Positions 34,148-46,527 of a stretch of 64,000 nucleotides of DNA are shown here, one piece after another. Below the pieces are notes generated by a model. That model ran no database searches. It had not been told where the DNA came from and saw only the letters and a list, made by a program, of their open reading frames with translations. The stretch comes from Calendula officinalis (Eukaryota; Streptophyta; Magnoliopsida; Asterales; Asteraceae), in NCBI GenBank assembly GCA_963853835.1, contig OY970820.1, forward strand, positions 75,264,909 to 75,328,908. Reading direction: 5' to 3'. The position numbers and the translations under genes were made by a program. Position 1 is the stretch's first letter, and each line of letters starts with the position of its first letter.

Positions 34148-34938
34148 ATGGCAGCAACAAACGCAATCGTGACAACAAGTACCAACAATCTCTCACTTCG
34201 CTCAATCCTCGAAAAAGACAAGTTGACTGGGTCAAACTTTCTCAACTGGGAGCGCAATCTTCGTATTGTGCTCAGGCATGAGAGAAAGTGGTATGTCTTG
34301 GAGAGAGCAGTACCAAACACCCATGCTGTTAATGCCTTAGCTGAAACGAGGCAAGCTTATGATAAGCATGTCAGTGATGCACTCGATGTGAGCTGTCTGA
34401 TGCTCGCCACTATGAGTCCTGAGTTACAAGCAGGACTTATGGATGTGCCTGCATTTGAGATGATCCATCAACTTAGGGATTCATTTCAAGAGCAAGCTCA
34501 CACTGAGAGATTTGACATCAATCGAGCCTTCAACTCTTGCAAGATGGTCAAAGGAACGCCGGTGAGTGCCCAGGTCATGAAAATGAAGGGACACATGGAT
34601 CACCTCGCCAGACTTGGTCACCCCATACCGTTGCAAATGGCAACAGATACTATACTCAACTTGTTGTCTGATGACTACAAGTCTTTTGTGGTCAACTACA
34701 ACATGCATAATATGGAGAAATCTGTTGCTGAGCTACATTCCATGCTCAAGACAGCTGAGTTGAGTTTGGGGACCAAATCTAAGGACGTTCTCATGATTGG
34801 TAATGGCGGTGGCGGTGGGAAGAAGAGAAAAGGGCATGGTGGTAAAGGAAAGGGTAAAACCTATCCTAACCAAGGAGTGCCAAATGGTAAAGGTGTCAAA
34901 CAAAAGGTCAAGAAGGTTAAGCCTAACACTGCGAGGAC
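34148..34938 (+). pseudogene. A2 gag, N-terminal part (split by C1)
   Basis: ATG at 34148. 263 codons of copia-type gag are open up to the C1 insertion. It begins with the capsid-like N-terminus (LRSILEKDKLTGSNFLNWER, RIVLRHERKWYVLE), continues with motifs such as LMDVPAFEMIHQLRDSF and MATDTILNLLSDDYKSFVVNY, and ends with a Gly/Lys-rich linker before the zinc knuckle. Role: RNA binding and particle formation. The last bases AGGAC (34934-34938) are the C1 TSD. The frame continues at 57817. Apart from C1 this gag looks undamaged, unlike the collapsed one in A1. Confidence 0.85.
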
Positions 34939-35441
34939 TGTTAAGGCAAAAAGCCTTACCCCTTTGTGAATCTTAGGATAACAAAACAACCTAGACTAGC
35001 TTAGATTAAATAGTAGATTAAATTAGCTAAGTTTAGGTGTGATATTGAGTTTGGCCAGTATTGGCCACTCAGTATCAGCACTCAGTATTGGAAAACCAAT
35101 ACTGAGTAGAAGGACTAAGTTACAGTCAGTATTGTAACGGACTAAGATCAAATCCCTTGATCTTAGTCATTTCCTTAGTTCAGTCCTTCGGTTACTCCTT
35201 TGCCCATTATGTAAGATCTCTATACCAATATAAATAGAGATCATCTTGCAAAGGAGTACTTACCAATTTATGAACTTACATTCACATCTTTTGTAATTGA
35301 TCAGTGGTCTTGTTATTCCGCAACAAGTCACACTTAGTGGATTTATACATTGACTATATTCTTGTGTTATCACTTTAATATTTCACTAAGTATATTAATC
35401 TATCAATTAACATTATAAACCAGGGTTGTAGTGACCTAACA
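34939..35441 (+). repeat. C1 5' LTR
   Basis: 503 bp, TGTTAAGG...CCTAACA. The 5' end is a hairpin, TAAGGC/GCCTTA. In U3: ACTCAGTATTGG-AAAA-CCAATACTGAGT (35080-35107) and ACTAAGATCAA/TTGATCTTAGT (35141-35167). TATAAATA at 35229-35236. Primer binding site TGGTATCAGAGC at 35444-35455. Confidence 0.9.
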
Positions 35442-35539
35442 ACTGGTATCAGAGCAGGCTAAATTAATCCTTATTTAGTCGATCTATTACCCTGGCAGCC
35501 ATTCCATATACTTATCCCTCAAACACTCAAAAATCAAAA

Positions 35540-37454
35540 ATGTCAACAATCATTGCACCTGTTATGTCTGGTAAGGGAGTGCCCATCTTAGATGGAAAAT
35601 ATTTTCATCAATGGAAGCTTAAAGCTCAGTGGTATCTTGAATCTATTCATCATGAGATGCTCAATGTGCTTAATGATGGCCCTATCATTCCACAAACAGT
35701 GGAACCCGTTGCTGCTACTGATGATGCTCCTGAGAGCACAAGAACAGTTCCTAAACTGAAACACGCCTGGACTGATACTGACCGTCAGTTATTCAGTCTA
35801 GACTCCAGAGAAAAGAGTGATTGGTAATGCTGTTACCAAAGAGATACTTAATGCAATTATGAAATGGCCAACAACAAAGGCTATGTGGGATAGCCTATCA
35901 GTCACTTATGAAGGAACACCAAAGGTGAAGTTGCAGAGGAAGAGCAACATGAGAAGGAAGTATGAAAATTTCTTCTCAAGTCCAAATGAAGACATCACTA
36001 CTCTTTATAACAGGTTCAATACTGTTATCCATGAGTTAATCAGTGTAGGCATTGTGAAGGAGGAAGGAGAGCTTGTTCAAAAGTTCTTGGATAGTCTTCC
36101 CCAACAATTTCTTGACATGACAAATTCTGTCAATGCTGCTAACAACATTGAGTCATACACTCTCCAAACTTTGTATGGGTTAATGTTGAATCATGAGGAA
36201 AATAATGCTGCAAGACTGATCAACTGGAAGAAAACTGACAAGTCTTCCACTGGCATGGCTCTAGTTGTGCAACAAGCATATACTGTAACTGAGCCTGAAG
36301 AACCAGAAGTTGATCTTGCTGATGCTGAGGCAGAAGAGCTTGAAACTCAAATGGCTCTTATGTCTATGAAGCTGGATCAGTTGAAAAAGAAGAGGCTTGG
36401 TGTTAGCTCTTCCAATACTGACCCAAGATCTGGTCTTTGCTATAGGTGTGGAAAGCCTGGGCATATTGCTGCTAATTGTCATACTAAGTCAACTGAAACT
36501 GATCAGAATGACAAGATTGCATACCGCGCTAAACGGTATAGAGACAAGTATGTCAAGCTAAAGAACTCGAGCAAGGGCAAGAATGCAGCAGTGAATGGAG
36601 CACCTCTTCAAGCTCTTTACTCTGAAACTTGGATGGATGAAGAGCTCAGTGATGGTGAGGAAGAGGTTGAAAACAAAGCCTTTATGGCTTTCACTGAAGA
36701 TGATTTGAAGAGTTCCTTTGAAAAGGACATCAAAGAAGCTGAGAGGATGAGTGTTCATACTGATTGGGATTCCACTCAGTTGTACAAGGTGAGTTCCTTT
36801 CAAACTTATTCAGTGAATGAAAAAGAAAAGATTTTTGAATATATGATTGTTGATCTTAAAACATTCGTACAGAAAGAAAAAGCTTTAGAATAACAATTCT
36901 TGAACTTGAAAGGGTAAATAATGAACATTTAGATAAATTAGCAAAATTTAAGGATTTAGAACTAAATTTTTTAAACTCACAAGACATGAACCAAAGATTA
37001 GCTGATAAAGCTCATTTACACAAATTAGAAAAAGAAAAATTTGAAAACCAGTGTAAATCTTGGGGAAATGCATCTATTAAAATAAACAAATGTCTAAATC
37101 ACCAATTTCCAGAAAATGTGAGGGCTACACTTGGTGTTGATCCTCAGTTAAAAAATAGAAGTAATTTTAATGATTTATTTGAAGAATTTTCTGATATGAA
37201 CCCTATTCAGTTTGTAAAAGCAAAAACATTTTGTGAAGTTGGATGTCAAACTGAATCAGATGATGAGGATAAAGTCATTTTTGAAAAACCAATTGGTCCT
37301 TCTATCTGTTCTAAGTGCTATACTGAACTACAAGAACTCAGTATTGAATTTCCTGAAAAAGAAATTTCTGATACTGACCTCGAAGTTGTGCAGTATGATA
37401 GTTCTGTTGTTCCTCCATTTGAACTTTTATTTAACACAACTACTTTTGAGATAT
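35540..37454 (+). pseudogene. C1 gag, 5' part (split by C2)
   Basis: Starts MSTIIAPVMSGKGVP, followed by a UBN2-type capsid region (FHQWKLKAQWYLES; VTYEGTPKVKLQRKSNMRRKYENF; LVQKFLDSLPQQFLDM) and the first knuckle CYRCGKPGHIAANC (36440-36481). A coiled-coil-like stretch and an acidic, Cys-containing segment (CEVGCQTESDDEDK) follow. A 2-nt loss near 35815 shifts the frame, a TAA lies at 36891-36893, and the frame reopens by 36986. Interrupted at 37454 by C2 (TSD GATAT); resumes at 48924. Confidence 0.85.
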
Positions 37455-37966
37455 TGTTAAGGCAAAAAGCCTTACCCCTTTGTGAATCTTAGGATAACAA
37501 AACAATCCAGACTATCCTAGATTAAAATGTAGATTAAATTTGCTAAATTAGGATTGATACTGAGTTTGGCCAATACTGGCCACTCAGTATCAGTACTCAG
37601 TATTGGAAAAAAACCAATACTGAGTAGAAGGACTGAGTCATACTCAGTATAGTAACAGTCTAAGATCAAATCCCTTGATCTTAGTTATTTCCTTTAACTT
37701 AGTCCTTCTGTTACTCCTTTGCCCATTTATGTAAGATCTCTATAACACTATAAATAGAGATCATCTTGCAAAGGAGTACACAACAATTTACACTTTCACG
37801 AATATCCTTTTGTAATTGTTCAAGTGGTCTTGTATTTCCGCTACAAGCCACACTTTGTGGAATAATATACGTTTGACTAAATTACTATGTTAATCACCTT
37901 AATTGTCTTAAGTAAATTATTAATTTAAACAATTATCAAACAAACCAAGTTTGTTGTGACCTAACA
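37455..37966 (+). repeat. C2 5' LTR
   Basis: 512 bp. U3 hairpin ACTCAGTATTGG/CCAATACTGAGT with a 7-A loop (37595-37625). TATAAATA at 37749-37756. The 3' LTR (48425-48923, 499 bp) is nearly identical apart from a 13-bp indel. Confidence 0.9.
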
Positions 37967-38064
37967 ACTGGTATCAGAGCAGGCTAAATCAATCCTTATT
38001 TAGTCAATCTATTACCCTGGCAGCCATTCCCTATATTTATTCCTCCAACACTCAAAAATAAAAA

Positions 38065-40347
38065 ATGTCTACTATCATAGCACCGGTTATGTCTGGTAAG
38101 GGAGTGCCCATCTTTGATGGAAAGGACTTTCATCAATGGAAGCTTAAAGCTCAGTGGTATCTTGAATCTATTCACCATGAGATGCTCACTGTGCTGAACG
38201 ATGGTTCCATCATTCCACAAACTGTGGAACCCGTTGCTGCTACTGATGATGCTCCTGAGAGCACAAGGACAGTTCCAAAACTGAAACACACCTGGACTGA
38301 TATTGACCGTCAGTTATTCAGTCTAGACTCAAGAGCAAAGGGGGTGATTGGTAATGCTGTTACCAAAGAAATACTTAATGCAATTATGAAATTGCCAACA
38401 GCAAAGCCAATGTGGGACAGCCTATCAGTCACCTATGAAGGTTCAGCAAAGGTGAAGTTGCAAAGAAAAAGCAACATGAGAAGAAAATATGAAAACTTCT
38501 TCTCAACTCCTAATGAAGACATCACCACTCTCTATAACAGGTTCAATACTGTTATCCATGATTTAATCAGTGTAGGCATTGTAAAGGAGGAAGGAGAGCT
38601 TGTTCAAAAGTTCTTGGATAGTCTTCCTCAACAATTTCTTGACATGACAAATTCTGTCAATGCTGCTAACAACATTGAGTCATACACTATTCAAACTTTG
38701 TATGGTCTAGTGTTGAATCATGAGGAGAATAATGCTGCAAGACTGATCAACTGGAAGAAAACTTACAAGTCTTCTACTGGCATGGCTTTAGTTGTGCAAC
38801 AGGCATATATAGTGACCGAGCCAGAAGAACCAGAAGTTGATCTTGCTGATGCTGAGGCAGAAGACCTTGAAACTCAAATGACTCTTATGTCTATGAAGCT
38901 GGATCAGTTGAAAAAGAAGAGGCTTGGTGTTAGCTCTTCCAATACTGACCCAAGATCAGGTCTTTGCTATAGGTGTGGAAAGCCTGGGCACCTTGCTGCT
39001 AATTGTCATACTAAGTCATCTGAAACTGATCAGAATGACAAGATTGCATACCGAGCCAAACGGTATAGAGACAAATATGTCAAGCTAAAGAATTGGAGCA
39101 AGGGCAAGAATGCGGCAGGGAATGGAGCACCTCATCAAGCACTTTACTCTGAAGCTTGGATGGATGAAGAGCTCAGTGATGATGAGGAAGAGGTTGAAAA
39201 CAAAGCCTTTATGGCTTTCACTGAAGATGATTTGAAGAGCTCATTTGAAAAGGATATCAAAGAAGCTGAGAGGATGAGTGTTCATACTGACTGGGATTCC
39301 ACTCAGTTGTACAAGGTGAGTTCCTTTCAAACTTATTCAGTGAATGAAAAAGAAAAGATTTTTGAGTATATGATTGTTGATCTTAAAACTTTAGTACAGA
39401 GAGAAAAAGCTTTAAAATTAACAATTCCTGAACTTGAAAGGGTAAATAATGAACACTTGGATAAATTAGCAAAATTTAAAGATTTAGAACTAAAGTTTTT
39501 AAACTTACAAGACATTAACCAAAGATTAGCTGATAAAGCTCATTTACACAAATTAGAAAAAGAAAAATTTGAAAATCAGTGTAAATCTTGGGGATATGCA
39601 TCTATTAAATTAAATAAATGTCTGAATCAACAATTTCCAGAGAATGTAAGGCCTGCACTTGGTGTTGATCCTCAGTTAAAAAACAGAAATAATTTTGCTG
39701 ATTTATTTGAAGAATTTTCTGAAATGAACCCTATTCAGTTTGTAAACGCAAAAACTTTTTGTGAAGTAGGATGTCAAACTGAGTCAGATGATGAGGATAA
39801 AATCATTTTTGAAAAATCTATCGGTCCTTCCATCTGTTCTAAGTGCTATACTGAACTACAAGAGCTCAGTATTGAATTTCCTGAAAAAGAAATTTTTGAT
39901 ACTGACCTTGAAAGTGTACAGTATGACACTTCCGTTGTTCCTCCATTTGAACTTTTATTTAACACAACTACTTTTGAGATATATAAAGAACCTGAGTCTA
40001 CAGAAAAGAAAACCACTACTACTCAAAATGTTTTATCTAATACTGAATCTACAGGAACATCAAAGTCAACTACTCAAGAATCTAAAGAACCTGTTCAAGT
40101 TGTCTTTCTAAAACATGATAAAAAGAAAACAACTTCAACAGGATCTTCAAGTGGCAAAATCCAGAAGTCAAATGATAAAAAGACTTCCATGCCTAATAAA
40201 AATAAGACACCAGAATCATCTCCTTCAAAACTAGTCAAACATAATATTAAAACTTCTTTAAAAAATGATAAAAATAACATTTTAAAATCTATTGGTGATC
40301 AGATCAAAGTTTTTAAGTCAAAAATTTGCAAAACTCACTCATATTGA
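38065..40347 (+). CDS. C2 gag, 760 codons
   Basis: Longest open gag in the window. Residues about 1-220: UBN2-like capsid region. Residues 301-314: CCHC knuckle CYRCGKPGHLAANC. Then an acidic stretch (MDEELSDDEEEVENKAF), a Lys/Glu-rich coiled-coil-like region (about 440-520) and a Ser/Thr/Lys-rich tail. In C1 and D the frame continues into a second knuckle, CYRCHHTGHKGDEC. In C2 a 1-nt change near 40310 shifts the frame and ends the ORF ICKTHSY, so the second knuckle is lost from this protein. Role: coat protein and RNA packaging. Start chosen by match to C1 and its position about 100 bp after the LTR. Confidence 0.85.
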   Translation: MSTIIAPVMSGKGVPIFDGKDFHQWKLKAQWYLESIHHEMLTVLNDGSIIPQTVEPVAATDDAPESTRTVPKLKHTWTDIDRQLFSLDSRAKGVIGNAVTKEILNAIMKLPTAKPMWDSLSVTYEGSAKVKLQRKSNMRRKYENFFSTPNEDITTLYNRFNTVIHDLISVGIVKEEGELVQKFLDSLPQQFLDMTNSVNAANNIESYTIQTLYGLVLNHEENNAARLINWKKTYKSSTGMALVVQQAYIVTEPEEPEVDLADAEAEDLETQMTLMSMKLDQLKKKRLGVSSSNTDPRSGLCYRCGKPGHLAANCHTKSSETDQNDKIAYRAKRYRDKYVKLKNWSKGKNAAGNGAPHQALYSEAWMDEELSDDEEEVENKAFMAFTEDDLKSSFEKDIKEAERMSVHTDWDSTQLYKVSSFQTYSVNEKEKIFEYMIVDLKTLVQREKALKLTIPELERVNNEHLDKLAKFKDLELKFLNLQDINQRLADKAHLHKLEKEKFENQCKSWGYASIKLNKCLNQQFPENVRPALGVDPQLKNRNNFADLFEEFSEMNPIQFVNAKTFCEVGCQTESDDEDKIIFEKSIGPSICSKCYTELQELSIEFPEKEIFDTDLESVQYDTSVVPPFELLFNTTTFEIYKEPESTEKKTTTTQNVLSNTESTGTSKSTTQESKEPVQVVFLKHDKKKTTSTGSSSGKIQKSNDKKTSMPNKNKTPESSPSKLVKHNIKTSLKNDKNNILKSIGDQIKVFKSKICKTHSY

Positions 40348-42073
40348 TCAACCTAAAATCAAACAGTTTTCTAAAATTCCTTATGAAAATATGTTCAGAA
40401 ACAGACCTAGAAAATGTTATAGATGTCATCATACTGGACATAAATGAGATGAATGCTGGACTGATCTCTCAAGTCCTAGGTACTCAGTACCAAAGAAAAG
40501 GAGAGAAACCAAGTCAGTATCACCAAAGAAAACCTCCAAACTTCATTCACCTAAAGTGATACTGACCTCTCCAATAAAAGAGATCAAGTCTATCCTTGTT
40601 TTTCCTACCAAAGGTCCCATTCAAAAATGGGTTCCTAAAAAGAACTAATCCTTATTTTGTGTCATGTGCAGGGTGACAGGAAATGGTACTTAGATAGTGG
40701 CTGCTCAAGACACATGACTGGCAGTATGGAGTACCTTCTTAATTATACACCAGAGAAGGGTCCTTCTATCAAATTTGGAGACGATTCAATTGGAAAAACA
40801 AGAGGTTATGGTGTAATCAAGGCAGGCAACATAACGTTTAAAAGAGTTGCCTATGTAGAGGGTCTTAAACACAATCTGCTCAGTATCAGTCAGATGTGTG
40901 ATGATGACAATGAAGCTCGTTTCAGAAAGGTTGCAGGAATCATCTACAATGATAAAGGGCAACCTGTACTCATTGCTACAAGAGAAAAAAGATGTCTATG
41001 TGGTCAACCTATCTGAAATAGATCCTACTATTCGAGTGTGTCTGCTGTCTAAAGTAAAGCCAGAGTTGCACTGGTTATGGCACAAGAAACTTTCTCACAT
41101 AAATTTTAGAAATATAAATGAGCTCAGTATGAAGAAACTGGTGAGAGGGTTGCCCACTATTACATACTCAAAAGATAAGTTATGCTCAGCATGTGAAATG
41201 GGCAAGCAGAAGAAGAGTTCATTCAAATCAAAGGTTAATCATTCCATTAATGAACCTCTTACAATGATACATATGGATCTTTTTGGCCCCATCAACACAC
41301 CATCTTTGGCCAAAAAGATCTATACATTAGTCCTGGTTGATGAATTCTCAACATACACTTGGGTTATTTTTCTCAAGACTAAAGCAGATGCAACAACAGA
41401 AATCATTGCCTTCATTAAAAGAGAAGAACTTCAAAAAGGCAACCAGGTCAAGCAACTAGGAAGTGACCATGGTACTGAGTTTAAGAACTCAGTATTGGCT
41501 GATTTCTGTGAAGAAAAAGGAATCGTACAAAACTTCTCTGCAGCCTACACACCACAACAAAATGGTGTTGTAGAAATAAAGAATAGAACCTTGATTGAAG
41601 CTGCAAGAACGTTGTTATGCCATGCTGGCCTGGCACTGAGCTTCTGGGCAAAAGCTGTCAATTGTGCAAATTTTACACAGAACAGAGCTACAATAGTCCA
41701 GAGACATCAAAAGACTCCTTATGAGTTATATAATAGCAAGGTTCCTAATGTGGAATACTTCCACATCTTTGGGAGTAAATGTTTTGTACTCTGTACTAAA
41801 CAAAATCTCAACAAATTTGCTCCCAAAGCAAATGAAGGTGTGTTCATGGGCTACTCTCCACACTCTAAAGCCTTCAGAGTGTATATTATCTCAACTAAGA
41901 TAATTGTAGAATCCATTCATGTCACATTTGATGAAGATCAGAATGAGCACTCCACCTCAGCAACAGAAGACATCAGTGGCATAGAAATTCTATGCAATCC
42001 AGAAAACTCAATTGTTGAACAGCCCAAGTCCCACCCATACTATGTTGACCATGGTATGCTTGATACTGGTTAA
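40348..42073 (+). pseudogene. C2 second knuckle, protease and integrase
   Basis: The knuckle at about 40418-40458 has a TGA in place of Gly (CYRCHHTGHK then stop). Protease segment 40657-41016 with WYLDSGCSRHMTG (catalytic Asp in DSG). An extra A near 40985 shifts the frame into the integrase ORF (40898-42073): zinc-binding HKKLSHINF...CSACEMGK, core IHMDLFGP, GSDHGTEF and TPQQNGVVE supplying the D, D, E triad, then the C-terminal GYSPHSKAFRVY module. A TAA at 42071-42073 ends this frame before RT. Confidence 0.85.
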
Positions 42074-44014
42074 GAAAGAACTCAATATAACTCAAATGTA
42101 TCAAATTCTGAGGCAGACATTCCTGAGAACCTCAATACTGAGTTCCCAATACTTGATCAGAATAATTCCACCTATGAAGAAGGTGAATCTTCAAGTACAT
42201 TTCAAGAATCCTCCTCAGATCTGCAAAATCAAGAAGAACATCAACCTGAAATGTCTAATACTGACCAGACTTCAGCTCAGTATTAGACAGACAACACATC
42301 ACTGCAACAAGATATTGTTGACCTTGTTTCAAATGCTCCCTTAGGAAACAATCTAAGGGAACACCGAGATCATCCTCATTCTAATATTATTGGTCCAACT
42401 GAACAAGGTGTCCAAACAAGAAGAAAGTTAGACTTTGAACCCCAAGCAACTGCAAATTTTTGTTTCTTCTCAAGCTTTTTATCTACCATGGAACCGAAGA
42501 AAGCTGATGAAGCTTTATTAGATGAAGACTGGGTAGAAGCTATGCAAGAGGAACTGACAGAGTTTGAAAGAAATAAAGTTTGGAACTTAGTACCACCTCC
42601 TGCTGGCAAAACTATTATTGGTACTAAGTGGGTGTTCAGAAACAAGATGGACAAGGATGGTGTTGTCATCAGAAATAAGGCAAGACTTGTTGCTCAGGGT
42701 TACAGTAAAGAAGAAGGCATTGACTATGATGAAACTTTTGCACCAGTGGCAAGAATTGAAGCTATTAGGCTGTATCTTGCATAAGCAGCTTTCAAGAATT
42801 TCAAGGTTTATCAGATGGATGTCAAGAGTGCTTTTCTTAATGGAAAACTACAGGAGGAAGTTTATGTCAAACAACCACCAGGTTTTGTTGATCCTAAATT
42901 TCCTAATTTCGTTTTTAAGCTTGATAAAGCTCTTTATGGGCTCAAACAAGCTCCCAGAGCCTGGTATGATACCCTGTCTGAGTACTTAATTGAAAATAAG
43001 TTTATAAGAGGTAAAATTGACAAAACATTATTTTCAAAAAGGAAAGGTTCTGACATTCTACTCATTCAGATATATGTAGATGATATTATTTTTGGCTCTA
43101 CTGACAAGTCAATGTGTGACTGGTTTGCTAAGATAATGTGATCTCAGTATCAGATGAGTATGATGGGAGAACTTACTTACTTTCTTGGTTTACAAGTTGA
43201 ACAAAAGCCTGATGGCACTTTCATAAATCAAAGTAAGTATGTGCATGACATGCTTAAGAAATAAAAATTTGAAAATTTATCTTCCATGCACACTCCTATG
43301 GGTACTCAGGATAAAATAAGTAAAGATGAAACTGGTAAACCAGTATGTCAATCCACATACCGAGGTATGATTGGTTCTTTACTCTACTTAACAGCTAACA
43401 GGCCTGATATCATGTTTGCAACTTGTTTGTGTGCTCGGTATCAGGCTGATCCTAAAGAATCACATATGAAAGCTGTTAAGCGCATTTTCAGATATCTTTC
43501 AGGTACTCCTAACATGGGTCTTTGGTATCCCAAAGACTCAAACTTTGATCTTGAAGGGTATACAGATGCAGATTTTGCAGGTTGTAGGTTAGACAGGAAG
43601 AGTACAAGTGGAGGTTGTCAATTCCTCAGTGGCAGATTAGTTGGTTGGTCATCCAAGAAACAAAATTCAGTAGCAACTTCTACTGCAGAAGCAGAATATG
43701 TTGCTGCAGGAAGTTATTGTGCTCAACTCTTGTGGATGCAGTATCAATTAATGGACTTTGGGTTCAATTTCCAGAAGACACCAATACATTGTGATAACAA
43801 GAGTGCTATTGCTATCACTGAAAACCCAGTCCATCACTCCAGAACAAAGCACATTGATATCAGACACCATTTTATTCGAGATAATGTGGAAAAGGGTAAG
43901 GTTGAGGTAGATTTTGTTCCTACAGATGATCAATTGGCCGATGTGTTTACTAAACCTCTCTCTGAGGAAAGGTTTATGTACTTACTAGGACAATTGGGTA
44001 TGCTGAATCCTTAG
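42074..44014 (+). pseudogene. C2 reverse transcriptase and RNaseH
   Basis: RT: KVWNLVPPPAGKTIIGTKWVFRNK (about 42575), ARLVAQGYSKEEGIDYDETFAPVARIEAIR, then after a TAA (42782-42784) MDVKSAFLNGKLQEEVYVKQPPGF, LYGLKQAPRAWYD and the intact catalytic QIYVDDIIFGS (about 43070-43100). TGA at 43139-43141 and TAA at 43261-43263. RNaseH 43286-44014: YTDADFAGC, SRKST-type loop, STAEAEYVAA, HCDNKSAI, ending QLGMLNP. All domains are present, but at least three point-mutation stops separate them. Confidence 0.85.
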
Positions 44015-44466
44015 CTTTCCTTAATATTTTCTGATTCTGACTGATCAGTATTACATTCAATACTGACCATCTCAGTATCACTCGTCTGATTTATCAAATT
44101 TTATAAATTTTAATTTTTTTTAATTTAAAGTTTAATTTAAATGTTTTTATAATTTTTAATTTTTTTAAAAAATTAATTTTTTTTAACTCGGTATTGGACT
44201 CCTGGAGTCATAAAACTGACTTTTAATCCTTATACTCCCCAACGGTAACCTTTCTTAATAAGAGAGTTACCGTTGATTCGGGATAAGGCTGTTTAAATTA
44301 GCCGATTTAACTTCCCAATACCGTAATTATCACTAAATTCAGAATAAATAACCGTTTTTTTTTAATTCTTTTTAACAGTTATTTCTTACTTTCTATTTCG
44401 ATTCTCACTGCGATTAACGATTTCACTATCTCTTTGCATGCAAATTTCTCAATATCAAAATCGCAG
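44015..44466 (+). other. C2 pol-aORF spacer
   Basis: About 450 bp, very AT-rich (runs of T and A at 44100-44180), no ORF. Matches 52905-53365 in C1. It could hold signals for separate expression of the aORF, but none is recognisable. Confidence 0.5.
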
Positions 44467-45845
44467 ATGGCTAACTACAGATTCTTCGCACCGGAGGCTG
44501 CACCGGCAACTCAATTTAGGAACGACGAAGTGCCCAGTTTTGCGAGGAACAACATTACAACAAACTTTAACATTCCTCAGGCTTGGGCGTGCCCTGAATT
44601 CACTCACATGATCACATATCTGAAGCATTGTCCCATCACTCAAGCACTGATTCTTTCTCCTCGTGCAATCTATCCGGAAATGCTATGTGAATTCTGGTAC
44701 TCTGCTAAACTTGACTCCCTGGACATGATTACCGGTTGGGTCATTTGAGAACAGAGAAGGGCTTTTGTCTACACTGCTATAATTCGGGAAACACTGAGGC
44801 TTCCTGCTCACGCTCAGTATGAGCCATTTGTCGATCGCACAGAGGCTCGCTCAGTGTTACCTTTTATTGGACACAGAGGCACCACTGGCATTATTAAACG
44901 AAATGAATTTGGTCCTATGTGGGGTTTGTTAATATCTACACTTATTCGGTGTATGACCCACAAAATAGGAGCTTTGGATCAAATAAATGAATTTGGGATG
45001 CAGATTGTTCATGCCATGTATCATGGTTGGGATATTGATTATGCTAGACTGATCTTCAATGAACTGGCCTCTCTGATCCGGGCTCAAACTAGAGAAATCA
45101 ATGTTCCTTTTTTGTAGATTTCTTTCCCTCATTTTTCAAAATGGGATGCCTGCTCATATCTATGATGAGTTCAATAGTCCAAGAGTGGACCTTCCTCCTC
45201 TTCATGAGAAGATTTATTTTTACAGGCCAAGAGAAGGAGAGCCTGTACTGAGTCACTCCATGTGGGCTATTGTACAGGCACACATAAATGATGAACATCA
45301 TTCTGATACTGAATCAGACAATGATGATAATGATGATGACAGTGGTGATGGTGGAAATGATGATCCAGATACTGAGATGGTGGAAGCTCAACCAGAACCA
45401 GTACAAGAACCACCACTTATTTCTTCCCCTGCACAGGCTCCTGATGCTCCTCATATTGCAACAACTTCTGATACTGAGTCCTCAGAAGACACACCAATGG
45501 TCCTCCGAAGAAGAAGAAGAAACATATCCCCAGTTCTTATGGGAAACCTATCATCAGAAGAGATGCAACCCGGAAATGTTCCTTCATTAACTGCATCTCT
45601 TCAAGCACAAAGTCTTCCTGCAGCCACCGCTGACCTTCCAGGTCCTGAACCAGAACCTATTGCTCAACATATTGAGGAACCCCATGCTCCTCTAGATGTA
45701 GAAATTCAATATGAGCAGCATACACTGGAAGGTGCAGATGTCCGAAGAGAAGAGGTTCCTGAAGGTGCTGGTGCCTCAAATCAACATACAGAAGATCCAG
45801 CACCGACCTCACATGATGCAAGAAGAGAATCCGACAAAGTCTCAG
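44467..45845 (+). pseudogene. C2 aORF exon 1
   Basis: ATG at 44467 (MANYRFFAPEAAP), same domain as D and C1: AWACPEFTHMI, LILSPRAIYPEMLCEFWYSAKLD, then TGA at 44746-44748. The frame shifts by +1 near 45112 (extra T in VPF). The second part has MPAHIYDEFNSPRVDLPPLHEKIYFYRPREGEPVLSHSMW, an acidic Asp-rich run and an RRRRRN basic patch, ending ESDKVSG at the donor CAG|GTATG. Confidence 0.75.
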
Positions 45846-46527
45846 GTATGAATTTCTAAAAAGCCCTAATCTTTTATATATATATAAACTTTTCCCAACT
45901 AGAGACTATGTATTGGCCAGTACCAACTCAATACTGACCACAGTCTCAAACGAACTTTCAAATATATCCACTTATGGCCAACATAGTTAGCCCACTGCTG
46001 CTATGCAAAATTCATACACTGAACACCTCAATGATCATTGTCAGTCTACAGTTGTCTCAACATTTAAAGAGACAATGGTGGTTGATGTCAAACTGATACC
46101 CACTGGTGCTGCTTGAATTATGTCCAACTTATTTTTGAGTTGGGTCACATGATTCAAGAAATGATCACAAACCTTTTAAGCCACATTAGCCAAATTTTCC
46201 ATGGGTTTAGCCACATTTCTGTTATCACTCTGACACTGAGTGATATACATTGAAAATCATATGAAGCACATCCCAGGCTTCAATTTCCCAAACCAAAACC
46301 TTTTAGTAAATGTGACCTATCCTATACTGAGCTACTTAAAATTTCACATTCACCTTTACTAAAAATTTTCTTACACATGCTATGCACAAGTTCACAATAT
46401 TTCATCATGAACCAGATGAAATACAGACTTCACAAATCTGTTTATATGATTATAGAGTTAAACCACACCACAATTCTATTTGATAAACCTTTCTTACTAA
46501 CCAGATTTCTATTTTTTGTTTCTTTAG
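45846..46527 (+). other. C2 aORF intron
   Basis: 682 bp with GTATGA donor and TTTCTTTAG acceptor; the exons join in phase 1. Aligns with the introns in C1 and D. Stop codon TAA lies 10 nt inside it. Confidence 0.7.
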
